From CAXXHQ01 sp963665265 (GTDB taxonomy: Bacteria; Planctomycetota; Planctomycetia; Pirellulales; Thermoguttaceae), in the NCBI GenBank assembly GCA_963665265.2, contig OY762224.2:1240001-1304000 (forward strand): a stretch of DNA of 64,000 nucleotides, read 5' to 3'. Positions 9,729 to 17,368 of the stretch are shown here, piece after piece; positions within the stretch are counted from its first letter, which is position 1; every line of letters begins with the position of its first letter. The notes beneath the pieces were generated by a model. The model ran no database searches and was not told the DNA's origin. It was given only the letters and a program-made list of their open reading frames with translations. Made by a program: the position numbers and the translations under genes.

Positions 9729-10703
9729 ATGAACGACCGCGAAGATCGACGTCCTGAATTTATCCCCTCTTACGTGGAGATTGTTTATCCGCACTACGCC
9801 TCGGTCGAGACCGAGGACACGCTCCGCGACCGCCCGTTGCCCGCCTTGATTCTCGAGCCGCCACGCCGCCGCAAGGTCGTCCTGCCGATCGTGCTCTTTG
9901 TCGTGACGTTCGCTTCGACCGTCCTGGCCGGTCTCCCGGCTCTCGACGCCGACCTGTCGCTCGCCAAGGCGTTCACCGAAGCTTTTAAGTACGCCTTGCC
10001 CGTCATGACGATCTTGTTTTGCCACGAGATGGGCCATTTTCTCCAATCCCGTCGCTACGGAGTCTATTCCTCCTTCCCGTTCTTCATTCCGATGCCCTTT
10101 TCGCCCATCGGAACGATGGGCGCCGTCATCGCCATGGACGGAAGACTCCCCTCACGACGCGCGCTGTTCGACATCGGCATCTCCGGCCCCTTGGCAGGTC
10201 TCGTCCCAACCCTCATTTGCTGCTTCGTCGGACTGAAATGGTCAACTGTCGTTTTTACGCCAGTCCCCAATCCCGATGAACTCCACAGGGGCATGCCGCT
10301 CCTTTTCCAATATCTACTTCCGCTGTTCGGGAAGACCATTCCGCCGCTTTGTTCCTTGAACTACCATCCCGTCGCCTTCGCCGGTTGGGTCGGTCTCTTG
10401 ATTACCAGCCTGAATTTGATCCCGGTCGGCCAGCTCGACGGCGGGCACGTTCTCTACGCCCTCCTTCGTCGAAAGGCCCACACCGTTGCGATTTTAGTCC
10501 TTTGGGCGGCCGCCTTCGCCGTGGTCTTCTTCAAACTCTACGGCTGGTTGGTCATGATCTTCCTCGTCTCCTACATGGGCCCAAAACACCCGCCCACCCG
10601 CGACGACGATGAACCGCTGGGCTGGTTCCGCATCCTCCTCGGCTGGCTCACCTTGGCCTTCATTCCGCTCGGCTTCATCCCCCAGCCCTTTTTGATGCAG
10701 TAA
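9729..10703 (+). CDS. Site-2 protease family intramembrane metalloprotease (M50)
   Basis: 324 aa from the ATG at 9729. An in-frame start at 9636 would fall on the predicted transcript start and adds 31 residues that do not look conserved. The zinc ligands are the HEMGH motif at residues 99-103 in a membrane helix, and the third-ligand motif N-L-I-P-V-G-Q-LDGGH at 236-240, both classic for S2P enzymes. At least six hydrophobic segments surround them, and a charged N-terminal region of about 55 residues faces the cytoplasm. S2P enzymes cut membrane-spanning regulators or clear signal peptides. No PDZ domain is visible, which is like the short EcsB/EGY1-type members rather than RseP. No anti-sigma partner is adjacent. 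Confidence 0.88.
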   Translation: MNDREDRRPEFIPSYVEIVYPHYASVETEDTLRDRPLPALILEPPRRRKVVLPIVLFVVTFASTVLAGLPALDADLSLAKAFTEAFKYALPVMTILFCHEMGHFLQSRRYGVYSSFPFFIPMPFSPIGTMGAVIAMDGRLPSRRALFDIGISGPLAGLVPTLICCFVGLKWSTVVFTPVPNPDELHRGMPLLFQYLLPLFGKTIPPLCSLNYHPVAFAGWVGLLITSLNLIPVGQLDGGHVLYALLRRKAHTVAILVLWAAAFAVVFFKLYGWLVMIFLVSYMGPKHPPTRDDDEPLGWFRILLGWLTLAFIPLGFIPQPFLMQ

Positions 10704-10707
10704 CATG

Positions 10708-10791
10708 GAACGCCCTGCGCGCTGTAGGGAAAGCCCTCCGCGCTGTAGGGACCGCCCTGCGCGCTGTAGGGAACGCCCTCCGTGGCGTTCC
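10708..10791. repeat. 21-bp tandem repeat, four units, ending in a perfect hairpin
   Basis: Units at 10708, 10729, 10750 and 10771 share the core G-A-N-C-GCCCT-N-CG-N. Units 1-3 end in CGCTGTAGG; unit 4 ends in TGGCGTTCC and so forms GGAACGCC-CTCCGT-GGCGTTCC (10770-10791), an 8-bp perfect stem. The same hairpin word recurs at 19118-19139 and, with one change, at 25701-25722. Confidence 0.8.
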
Positions 10792-11023
10792 GCTGTTGGA
10801 CGCACTGCGAGCGCCGACTAGACTTCTCCCGCCGGCATGCCCTTCTCCGCCCCCAAACAACCGGCATTACCCGAAATCTCAGCAAATATGCGGGAAAATT
10901 CCCGGCGTGCCGCCCTAACATTTCCCCCCATCGGCATCCATCTCCGATTGTCGCCTTTTGCCTAGCGTAAAATAGTGATATAAATAATGTGCGTTCGGCA
11001 CGCAATTTGTATGTGCGCCGCCG

Positions 11024-11050
11024 AAGGTCATGCACGCCGTGCATGACCTT
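11024..11050. promoter_or_regulatory. 27-bp perfect palindrome in the rpoN leader
   Basis: A 13-bp arm, AAGGTCATGCACG (11024-11036), and its exact complement (11038-11050) are separated by one base. The centre lies about 70 bp before the rpoN ATG. It could be a protein-binding operator or an mRNA hairpin; the very short spacer fits a DNA operator better. Confidence 0.55.
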
Positions 11051-11106
11051 GTTGACTCCCCCGTGTTTCGTCCCGATCCTTCAAGCTCCGCAACGATCGA
11101 CATCCT

Positions 11107-12639
11107 ATGCGTTTAACGTTCGGTCAAGACCTTCGGCTTGTTCAGAAGCAGATACTGGCTCCTCGGATGATCCAGTCGATGGAGATTCTCCAACTCCCGA
11201 TCCTTGCGCTCCAAGAGCGCATCGAACAGGAAATGGTTGAGAATCCGACTCTCGAATTGCGCGAGGACGAGCCTGACGCGTCGGAAGAAGCGGAAGTTGA
11301 AGTCGATACCGATTGGGAATCGCCCAACGCGCGGACCGAAGACGAGCGCGAGTTGGTCATCGACGAGTCGAACAACAACACCGACGACTTCGAACGCCTT
11401 TTGAAAATGGACGAGCAATGGCCCGACCATTTCGAAGAGCGGAGCCGTCCGTCGCGCGAAGGGATCGAAGAGGCCGGCGAGCGGAAGCTCGATGCGATGG
11501 CCAATATGGTCGCTCGTCCCCAATCGCTGCAAGACTATCTTTCCGACCAGCTTGGCTGGTTCGAGATCGCCGCCGAAGTCCGCCGCGTCGCCGAACGCAT
11601 CATCGCCAATTTGGATTCCAACGGCTATTTGCATGGTCGAATTGAAGACGTCGCCGGTCCGAACCCGACGCGCGAGGACATTGCTCTTGCCGAGCGCGCT
11701 CTTGAGATCGTCCAAAAGCTCGATCCGCCCGGCGTCGGCGCCCGCGATCTTCGCGAATGCCTTTTACTGCAATTGGTTCCCGGCACGCCGTTCTACGAAG
11801 AGCAGAAAACGCTCGTCGCCCATCATCTCGAAGACATCGAACACAACCGTTTGCCGATCATCAGTCGCAAGACTGGCTATTCGATCGAAACGATTCAGCA
11901 AGCCCTCGGCGAACTTCGCAAACTACATCCCAAGCCGGGCGCCGACTTCATCAACGTCACTGCTCCGACGGTCACTCCCGACGTTTTCGTCGAATTAGAT
12001 GAAGAGGGCAAGTACGTCGTTCGTTTGGAAGACACGCAGTTGCCCAGCTTGCACATCAGCCCGTACTATCGGCAGTTGTTGCAGAGCTCCGAAACGAGCG
12101 ATGAGACCCGCGAGTATATCAAGCGCAAAGTGAACTCGGCCCAATGGCTGATCGACTCGATCGAACAACGCCGCAACACGTTGATTCGCGTTTCGCAGTC
12201 AATCGTCGATTATCAGACCGAATTTCTTAATAAAGGCCCCGAGGCGATTGAGCCGCTCAAAATGCAGCAGATCGCCGATAAGGTCGGCGTTCACGTGACG
12301 ACGGTCAGCCGCGCCGTCGACGACAAATGGATTCAAACGCCGCGCGGCATTTTCCCGCTCAAGCGTTTCTTCTGCGGCGGAACGGTCAGCGCCGACGGCG
12401 AGGAAGTCGCCTGGGACGCCGTTCGTCTCAAGCTGCAAGAGCTAATCGACAAGGAAGATAAGCAACGCCCGTTGAGCGACGAAGATTTGGTCGCCGCAAT
12501 GGCCGCCGCCGGAGTGACGATCGCGCGCCGCACCGTGACGAAGTATCGCAAAGCGATGGGCATTCCTAGCTCGCGTCAACGTCGAGATTGGAAGTCCGCC
12601 GGCGGCAAACCCCCCGTCGCCGATTCCGACGACGAATAA
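11107..12639 (+). CDS. rpoN: RNA polymerase sigma-54 factor
   Basis: 510 aa, typical for RpoN. Region I (residues 1-50) is the Gln/Leu-rich activator-interaction segment (QKQILAPRMIQSMEILQLP). Region II (about 50-125) is strongly acidic (EEAEVEVDTDW). The core-binding domain follows, then the DNA-binding domain with its helix-turn-helix (ADKVGVHVTTVSRAVDDK, about residues 390-410) and the RpoN box ARRTVTKYRKAMGIPSSRQ ending near 493. Sigma-54 directs RNA polymerase to -24/-12 promoters that need AAA+ activators. It is monocistronic in appearance and converges on dedA. The ATG has no clear Shine-Dalgarno site; the 27-bp palindrome upstream may matter for expression. Confidence 0.97.
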   Translation: MRLTFGQDLRLVQKQILAPRMIQSMEILQLPILALQERIEQEMVENPTLELREDEPDASEEAEVEVDTDWESPNARTEDERELVIDESNNNTDDFERLLKMDEQWPDHFEERSRPSREGIEEAGERKLDAMANMVARPQSLQDYLSDQLGWFEIAAEVRRVAERIIANLDSNGYLHGRIEDVAGPNPTREDIALAERALEIVQKLDPPGVGARDLRECLLLQLVPGTPFYEEQKTLVAHHLEDIEHNRLPIISRKTGYSIETIQQALGELRKLHPKPGADFINVTAPTVTPDVFVELDEEGKYVVRLEDTQLPSLHISPYYRQLLQSSETSDETREYIKRKVNSAQWLIDSIEQRRNTLIRVSQSIVDYQTEFLNKGPEAIEPLKMQQIADKVGVHVTTVSRAVDDKWIQTPRGIFPLKRFFCGGTVSADGEEVAWDAVRLKLQELIDKEDKQRPLSDEDLVAAMAAAGVTIARRTVTKYRKAMGIPSSRQRRDWKSAGGKPPVADSDDE

Positions 12640-12693
12640 TTGAAATGTCGCGTAGTTTAGCCGCGACCCGAAGGGGAGCGCATGCGCTCGCCG

Positions 12694-13356
12694 TTAGCGC
12701 GACGCCTCTTTCTCTCTTTCCGGCGAGAACCACTTCGCGCGGACGAACTCGAAAACCATCGGCAGTACCGAGATGACGATGATGGCGACGACGATCACCG
12801 AGAAGTGCGTTTTCACGTATTCGACTTCGCTGAGCCAGTAGCCGCCGAAGACGAACAGCCCGACCCACATCAATCCGCCCACGATGTTGTAGACGATGAA
12901 TTTGGCGTAGTTCATCGCTCCGACGCCGGCCACGAACGGCGCGAACGTCCGCACGATCGGTACGAATCTGGCCATAATGATCGTCTTGCCGCCGTATCGT
13001 TCGAAGAACTTATGCGTCCGTTCGAGATGCTCTTTCTTCAAGAATCGGTAATGGCCGGAAAACGCCTTCGGACCGATATAATGCCCGATCCAGTAGTTGA
13101 CCGTATCGCCCAGAATGGCCGCGACGCTAAGCACGGCGAAGAGAACGACGGGATTCATGTCCCCTTTCGTCGCCAACGAACCGGCCGCGAAGAGGAGCGA
13201 ATCGCCCGGCAAAAACGGCGTCACCACCAAGCCCGTCTCGCAGAAGATTACCACGAACAGGATCAAGTACGTCCAAGCATGGTACGCCGCAATCAATTCG
13301 CCAAGATGCTTATCGACATGCAAAAACAAATCAATCGCCGACTTGATCCAATCCAC
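12694..13356 (-). CDS. DedA family membrane protein (SNARE-associated Golgi protein family)
   Basis: 220 aa starting at a GTG (13356) preceded by AAGGA eight bases upstream. The family pattern is clear: F-x-E-x-G-L-x-V-x-P-F-L-P-G-D-S-L-L-F-A-A-G near residues 40-60, and the GGKTIIMARFVPIVRTFAPF segment near 140 carrying the conserved Arg residues. Four or five hydrophobic helices including re-entrant segments are expected. DedA proteins act in the inner membrane; characterised members affect polyprenyl-phosphate or phospholipid flipping, envelope stress and proton-motive force. Exact substrate unknown. It converges with rpoN; a GAGCGCATGCGCTC palindrome (12676-12689) lies between the two stops. 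Confidence 0.92.
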   Translation of the reverse strand: MDWIKSAIDLFLHVDKHLGELIAAYHAWTYLILFVVIFCETGLVVTPFLPGDSLLFAAGSLATKGDMNPVVLFAVLSVAAILGDTVNYWIGHYIGPKAFSGHYRFLKKEHLERTHKFFERYGGKTIIMARFVPIVRTFAPFVAGVGAMNYAKFIVYNIVGGLMWVGLFVFGGYWLSEVEYVKTHFSVIVVAIIVISVLPMVFEFVRAKWFSPEREKEASR

Positions 13357-13394
13357 GGGAATTCCTTGAAAACGGAAGGGAATTTAAATGGTAG

Positions 13395-13414
13395 GGTGCG
13401 TGCTTGCACGCACC
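13395..13414. repeat. Perfect palindromic intergenic repeat between ilvE and dedA
   Basis: GGTGCGTGC-TT-GCACGCACC, a 9-bp perfect stem with a 2-nt centre, lies in the 101-bp gap between ilvE and dedA. As RNA it would fold very stably and could act as a terminator or mRNA-stability element, but there is no U-tract. Confidence 0.65.
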
Positions 13415-13457
13415 ACATTCGTAGCTATGTAGGGCGCTCTGTGAACGCCGGGTTTTT

Positions 13458-14315
13458 CTAGCTCCGCGTCAATTTATGGAACTGCTCGATCAACTTCTTC
13501 GTGATCGGGCCGGGAACGCCGTCGCCGATCGGACGCGAATCGACCTTCACGACCGGAATCACTTCCGCGGCCGAACCGGTCAAAAACGACTCGTCGGCCA
13601 CGTATACGTCGTGCTTCGTCAGCGGAATTTCGCGAACCGTAATGCCCGCCTTCTTCGCCAATTCGATGATGGCCGCCCGGGTCACCCCTTCCAAAATGCC
13701 GGCGTCCGTCGGCGGCGTGAGCAACTCCCCTTTCTTCACGATGAAGAAATTATCGCCCGTGCACTCGGCCACTTCCCCTTTATGATTGAGCATTAACGCT
13801 TCGACGCAGCCCGCTTGCAATCCTTCGAGCTTCGCCAAAATGTTGTTCAAATAGTTCAGCGATTTGATTCGCGGGCTCAGCGCGGCCGGATGATTTCGCA
13901 TCGTGCTGACCGTGACGATCTCGAGTCCGTTCCGATAAAGTTCTTCCGGATAGAGCGAAATCTTGTCGGCGATCACGATCACTTGCGGATTGCTGCAACG
14001 GTTCGGATCGAGTCCCAGCGTGCCTGAACCGCGAGTGATCACTACGCGGATATATCCGTCCGTGATTCCGTTCACGGCCAGCGTATCGTTGATCGCTTTG
14101 GCCATTTCGTCTTTGGAAATCGGAATCTGCAAGATGATCGCCTTGGCCGACTCCCAAAGTCGGTCCAAATGCTCTTGCATGCGAAAGACTTTACCGTTGT
14201 AGCTGCGAATGCCTTCGAATACGCCGTCGCCGTAAAGTAAGCCGTGATCGAAGACGCTAATCGTCGCGTCTTCTTTGTTGTATAGTTTTCCGCTAATGTA
14301 GATTTTTAATGACAT
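13458..14315 (-). CDS. ilvE: Branched-chain amino acid aminotransferase (class IV)
   Basis: 285 aa from the ATG at 14315 (MSLKIYISGKLYNKEDA); the longer frame upstream adds 26 Arg-rich residues not seen in the family. Fold-type IV PLP enzyme: FDHGLLYGDGVFEGIRSY near residues 22-40, the Schiff-base lysine in R-I-K-S-L-N-Y-L near 149, and E-C-T-G-D-N-F-F near 185. The length and the LYGDGVFEGIR motif fit the IlvE branch; D-amino acid aminotransferases are close relatives and cannot be fully excluded. It would make leucine, isoleucine and valine from their 2-oxo acids with glutamate. Co-directional with the LolCD-like pair upstream, gap 129 bp. Confidence 0.9.
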   Translation of the reverse strand: MSLKIYISGKLYNKEDATISVFDHGLLYGDGVFEGIRSYNGKVFRMQEHLDRLWESAKAIILQIPISKDEMAKAINDTLAVNGITDGYIRVVITRGSGTLGLDPNRCSNPQVIVIADKISLYPEELYRNGLEIVTVSTMRNHPAALSPRIKSLNYLNNILAKLEGLQAGCVEALMLNHKGEVAECTGDNFFIVKKGELLTPPTDAGILEGVTRAAIIELAKKAGITVREIPLTKHDVYVADESFLTGSAAEVIPVVKVDSRPIGDGVPGPITKKLIEQFHKLTRS

Positions 14316-14444
14316 GGCGTACGATTCAAAGGCGGTGGGAGCGAATGCCCGTCGTTGCGAACCGCGACCGCAACGCGAGCGGAATGGAAGCAAGGGCGCG
14401 TCTGCGCCGGCCGAATAATGGAACGGTCGGATAATTTGAGCGCG

Positions 14445-15524
14445 CTACGAAGCCGCGACAGTCCCATTGACCAGCCGGATGATGCGGTCGGCCTTTTTTG
14501 CCAGGGACATGTCATGCGTAACCATCACTATAGTGAGGTTTTGTCGCTCGTTCAAGGTTCGCAGGATTTTGAGAATTTCTTCTCCCGACCCTTGGTCCAA
14601 ATTCCCCGTAGGTTCGTCGGCCAAAAGGAGTTCCGGCCGGGTAATTAACGCCCGGGCGATCGCGGAGCGCTGCATCTCCCCCCCCGAAAGTTCGCGAGGT
14701 TTGTGCTCCAAGCGGTGCCCCAGGCCCAGGCTCTCCAACAACCGAGTCGCATCGTCGCGGTATCGATGCCGATTCCGCAGGTAGCGGAAAAAGCCGTCCG
14801 CGATCATCAACGGCGAAAGGACGTTTTCCAGCATCGTCAGTTCCGGAAGCAGATGATAGAACTGAAAAATCATTCCCACCTTCTTGTTCCGAAACGCGTC
14901 GCGATCGATCGCCGGAATGTCGTCGATCCGTTTGCCTTCAAAACGAATTTCGCCTTGGTCGGGCGAATCGAGCGTGCCGAGCAAATGCAGGAGCGTGCTT
15001 TTTCCCGATCCGCTTTGACCGACGATCGCCGTGAACTCGCCAGGTTGAATTTCAAGATCGACGCCGCGCAAAACCTGCACTTCGACCGCGCTTCGACGAT
15101 AGCTTTTATGTAAATTTACGGCCGCAAGGTGTGCGTGGGGCGCTGCTGCGTTCGTCAATGGTGTTTGTTCCGTAATGGGCGTGACGCCTTTCGCCGGCGC
15201 CGTTTTTGGCATTGCGCTATGCGCCGAGGGAGCGGCCGTCGCCGTCTGCGCGACCGCCGAATGAGGCCCTTGCGCCAACTGCGGCGAATCCTTCGCCAAA
15301 ATCACTTCCGGACTCGGGCGCGTGATCGTCCGCGTCGGCTCCGCTACAGGCTCCGGCTTCGGCTCCGGGGGCGGCGCCGTCGGCAATCGCAATCCCAATT
15401 GCGGGCCGCCGTCCAAGGGCGGACCTCCATGAACCCGCGGAACCGTCCGCATCCGAGGATTGATCGGCGATCGACGCTTCTGCGGAGCGCCGTTTTGCAG
15501 CATTTGACGGATGTCGTCATTCAT
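14445..15524 (-). CDS. LolD/MacB-type ABC transporter ATP-binding protein with long proline-rich N-terminus
   Basis: 359 aa from the ATG at 15524, which overlaps the end of the permease gene by 8 nt (translational coupling). The last 230 residues are a complete ABC ATPase: Walker A GQSGSGKST near 167, Q-loop FQFYHLLPELT, signature LSGGEMQRSAIARAL, Walker B LLLADEPTGNLD and the switch His in VMVTHD. This sequence type (LolD/MacB/FtsE branch) pairs with FtsX-fold permeases and pulls lipoproteins or other substrates out of the membrane rather than across it. Unusual is the first 120 residues: Pro/Ala-rich, apparently disordered (PPLDGG, APPPEPKPEPVAEP), absent from typical LolD of about 230 aa. 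Confidence 0.9.
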   Translation of the reverse strand: MNDDIRQMLQNGAPQKRRSPINPRMRTVPRVHGGPPLDGGPQLGLRLPTAPPPEPKPEPVAEPTRTITRPSPEVILAKDSPQLAQGPHSAVAQTATAAPSAHSAMPKTAPAKGVTPITEQTPLTNAAAPHAHLAAVNLHKSYRRSAVEVQVLRGVDLEIQPGEFTAIVGQSGSGKSTLLHLLGTLDSPDQGEIRFEGKRIDDIPAIDRDAFRNKKVGMIFQFYHLLPELTMLENVLSPLMIADGFFRYLRNRHRYRDDATRLLESLGLGHRLEHKPRELSGGEMQRSAIARALITRPELLLADEPTGNLDQGSGEEILKILRTLNERQNLTIVMVTHDMSLAKKADRIIRLVNGTVAAS

Positions 15525-17313
15525 AGCGCAAGGCCTCCACCGGGTGAAGTTTCGCCGCGCGTCGGGCGGGCAAGACGCTCGCAAGAATCGCTATCCCTAT
15601 CGCGCCCCCGATGACGCAAACGACCGTCGACGGCACGACCGTCGCCGGTATCTTGTAAAAATAATAAATCGTCGGATCGAACACCGGCCGACCGGTGATC
15701 CACCCCAGAACGTCGGCGATCTCGTTAATGTAGCGGACGAACAACAGGCCGATCGCCAAGCCCGCCCCGGCCCCGACGATTCCGAGCGAAAGCCCGTACG
15801 ACAGGAAAATTCCCATCACGCCGTGACTCGAAGCGCCGAGCGATTTCAAAATGCCGATGTCCCGCGTCTTTTCCACCACGATCATGTAGAAAATCGCTAG
15901 TATGCCGAAGCCCGCCACCGCGATAATCAGGAACAGCAAGATGTTCAATATCGCCGTTTCCATTTTCACGGCGGCCAACAACGCGCCTTGTCGATCTTCC
16001 CAGGTGGCCACGAAATAGGTGTCGCTCGGCAAAACCGCCGCGAGTTTGTCGCGAACTGTTTTACCGTCCACGCCCGGTTTTACTTTAATCTGTATCTGAT
16101 TCACGAATCCGACGTTGGTCGTCGGATCGATCATTCCCCGCAATTCTTGCAATTTGCGAATCGGCACGAACGCCAAGTTGGCGTCGTACTCGTTCATCTT
16201 GCTTTCGTAAAAATCGACGATCGTAAAATTCGCGTAGTTCGGCTTCGGCGGAGTTCCCGCGCTGGGGAACGTCAACGCCACGTCGTCGCCCGGCAATAGG
16301 GAGAATCGATCGACCACTCCTTCGCTCGGCTTTTCCGGATCTTTCAACATCCGGCTGTAGGCGATGGCGATGCCCAACACAAGGCCGTCTCGCTGCTGCT
16401 TTGTCGGATCGAACGCCTCGACCTCGGCCGTTCCGGCGAACGGATCCAGGCCGGGAGCGGCGTTTTGCGCGGGCGCAGCTTGCGCCGCCGTCGGCGCTTG
16501 TTGTTGCGGTTGCGTCGGCGGAGGGCTCACGACCGTCGCCGTCGCCCCGGTCGCCGCGGGCGGAACGCTCGAAGGAATCGCCGTCGCGCCGTTCGAACTT
16601 GCGCCGTTCGAACTTGGAGCCGCGTCGGCTAAATACGCCTGCGGTTGAACCCAGGCCACGTTTTCCTGCTGGCTTTGTTGCTGACCGTAGCTCGGCTGCT
16701 GCAGCGGCGGAGCTTGCTGAGTCTGCGGAGCCGCCGGCTGTTGCGGCCGGAATTGGTCGCGAAATTCTTTCTCTCTCGCGGCCCGGCGACGCCATTTCCA
16801 ACCGGCTGCGCCCATCTGCTCCCGTTCCGGACTGTTCGAGTTCGCCTGATGATCGTGCGTGTCATATCCGTCCACATGCAGATCGAAAGTCATCTGCTTG
16901 CGATTATCCGGATGTTGTAAATACTGGCAGAAATCGCTCACCGCTCCCTGCGTGCTCGCTTCGATTCCGATTAGCTGCACCGGCACGTTGATTGTTTGAC
17001 CCGATACGTGCAATTGATACGAGAGCATCGCCGGAACCGAAACCGTCGGCGTCATCGCCTCGATGTCGTTCCCCGCGATCTTACGGATTTGGTCCATGTG
17101 ATACTGAGCGTCGGGCATGCCCGACAGGCTCCGCGATTCGACCGTCACGTCCGAAAGAATGCCGTGAATGCGGTTGCGCATCTCGCTCGTGAAGCCTTCC
17201 ATCACGCTGTTCACGACGATCATCGTCGCCACGCCGAGCATGACGCTAATGACCGACGCCAGCGCAATGTACCGCGTGCGGAGATACCGCCAACATAAAA
17301 GATATTGGTACAT
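15517..17313 (-). CDS. LolC/E-type ABC transporter permease with a Gln/Pro-rich insertion
   Basis: 598 aa; typical LolC/E proteins are about 400 aa. The N-terminal transmembrane helix is at residues 15-40 (ALASVISVMLGVATMIVVNS), followed by the periplasmic MacB-type domain; three further helices with the FtsX fold occupy the last 170 residues (AILNILLFLIIAVAGFGILA, then VMGIFLSYGLSLGIVG and TVVCVIGGAIGIAILASVLP). The extra length is a low-complexity stretch rich in Gln, Pro, Ala and Ser, about residues 175-290, inside the periplasmic domain. With the overlapping ATPase gene it forms a lipoprotein-release-like exporter. The gene starts 55 bp after the lysS stop, so lysS-lolC-lolD may be cotranscribed. 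Confidence 0.88.
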   Translation of the reverse strand: MYQYLLCWRYLRTRYIALASVISVMLGVATMIVVNSVMEGFTSEMRNRIHGILSDVTVESRSLSGMPDAQYHMDQIRKIAGNDIEAMTPTVSVPAMLSYQLHVSGQTINVPVQLIGIEASTQGAVSDFCQYLQHPDNRKQMTFDLHVDGYDTHDHQANSNSPEREQMGAAGWKWRRRAAREKEFRDQFRPQQPAAPQTQQAPPLQQPSYGQQQSQQENVAWVQPQAYLADAAPSSNGASSNGATAIPSSVPPAATGATATVVSPPPTQPQQQAPTAAQAAPAQNAAPGLDPFAGTAEVEAFDPTKQQRDGLVLGIAIAYSRMLKDPEKPSEGVVDRFSLLPGDDVALTFPSAGTPPKPNYANFTIVDFYESKMNEYDANLAFVPIRKLQELRGMIDPTTNVGFVNQIQIKVKPGVDGKTVRDKLAAVLPSDTYFVATWEDRQGALLAAVKMETAILNILLFLIIAVAGFGILAIFYMIVVEKTRDIGILKSLGASSHGVMGIFLSYGLSLGIVGAGAGLAIGLLFVRYINEIADVLGWITGRPVFDPTIYYFYKIPATVVPSTVVCVIGGAIGIAILASVLPARRAAKLHPVEALRYE

Positions 17314-17368
17314 GGCGGACTGCTACTGAAAAAAGGGTGAAATCCGTTTCAAACTACTTTTTCGCCGC

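Larger units (their letters stand above)
10704..11106. other. Intergenic region before rpoN with tandem palindromic repeat and operator-like palindrome
   Basis: No coding region is supported. It holds a four-unit 21-bp tandem repeat (10708-10791), a possible -10 (TATAAA at 10979-10984) and a 27-bp palindrome (11024-11050), listed separately. Confidence 0.6.

Noticed and set aside
10708..10791. Tandem repeats as a possible CRISPR array.
   Set aside because: The 21-bp units abut directly without spacers, and no cas gene is present.
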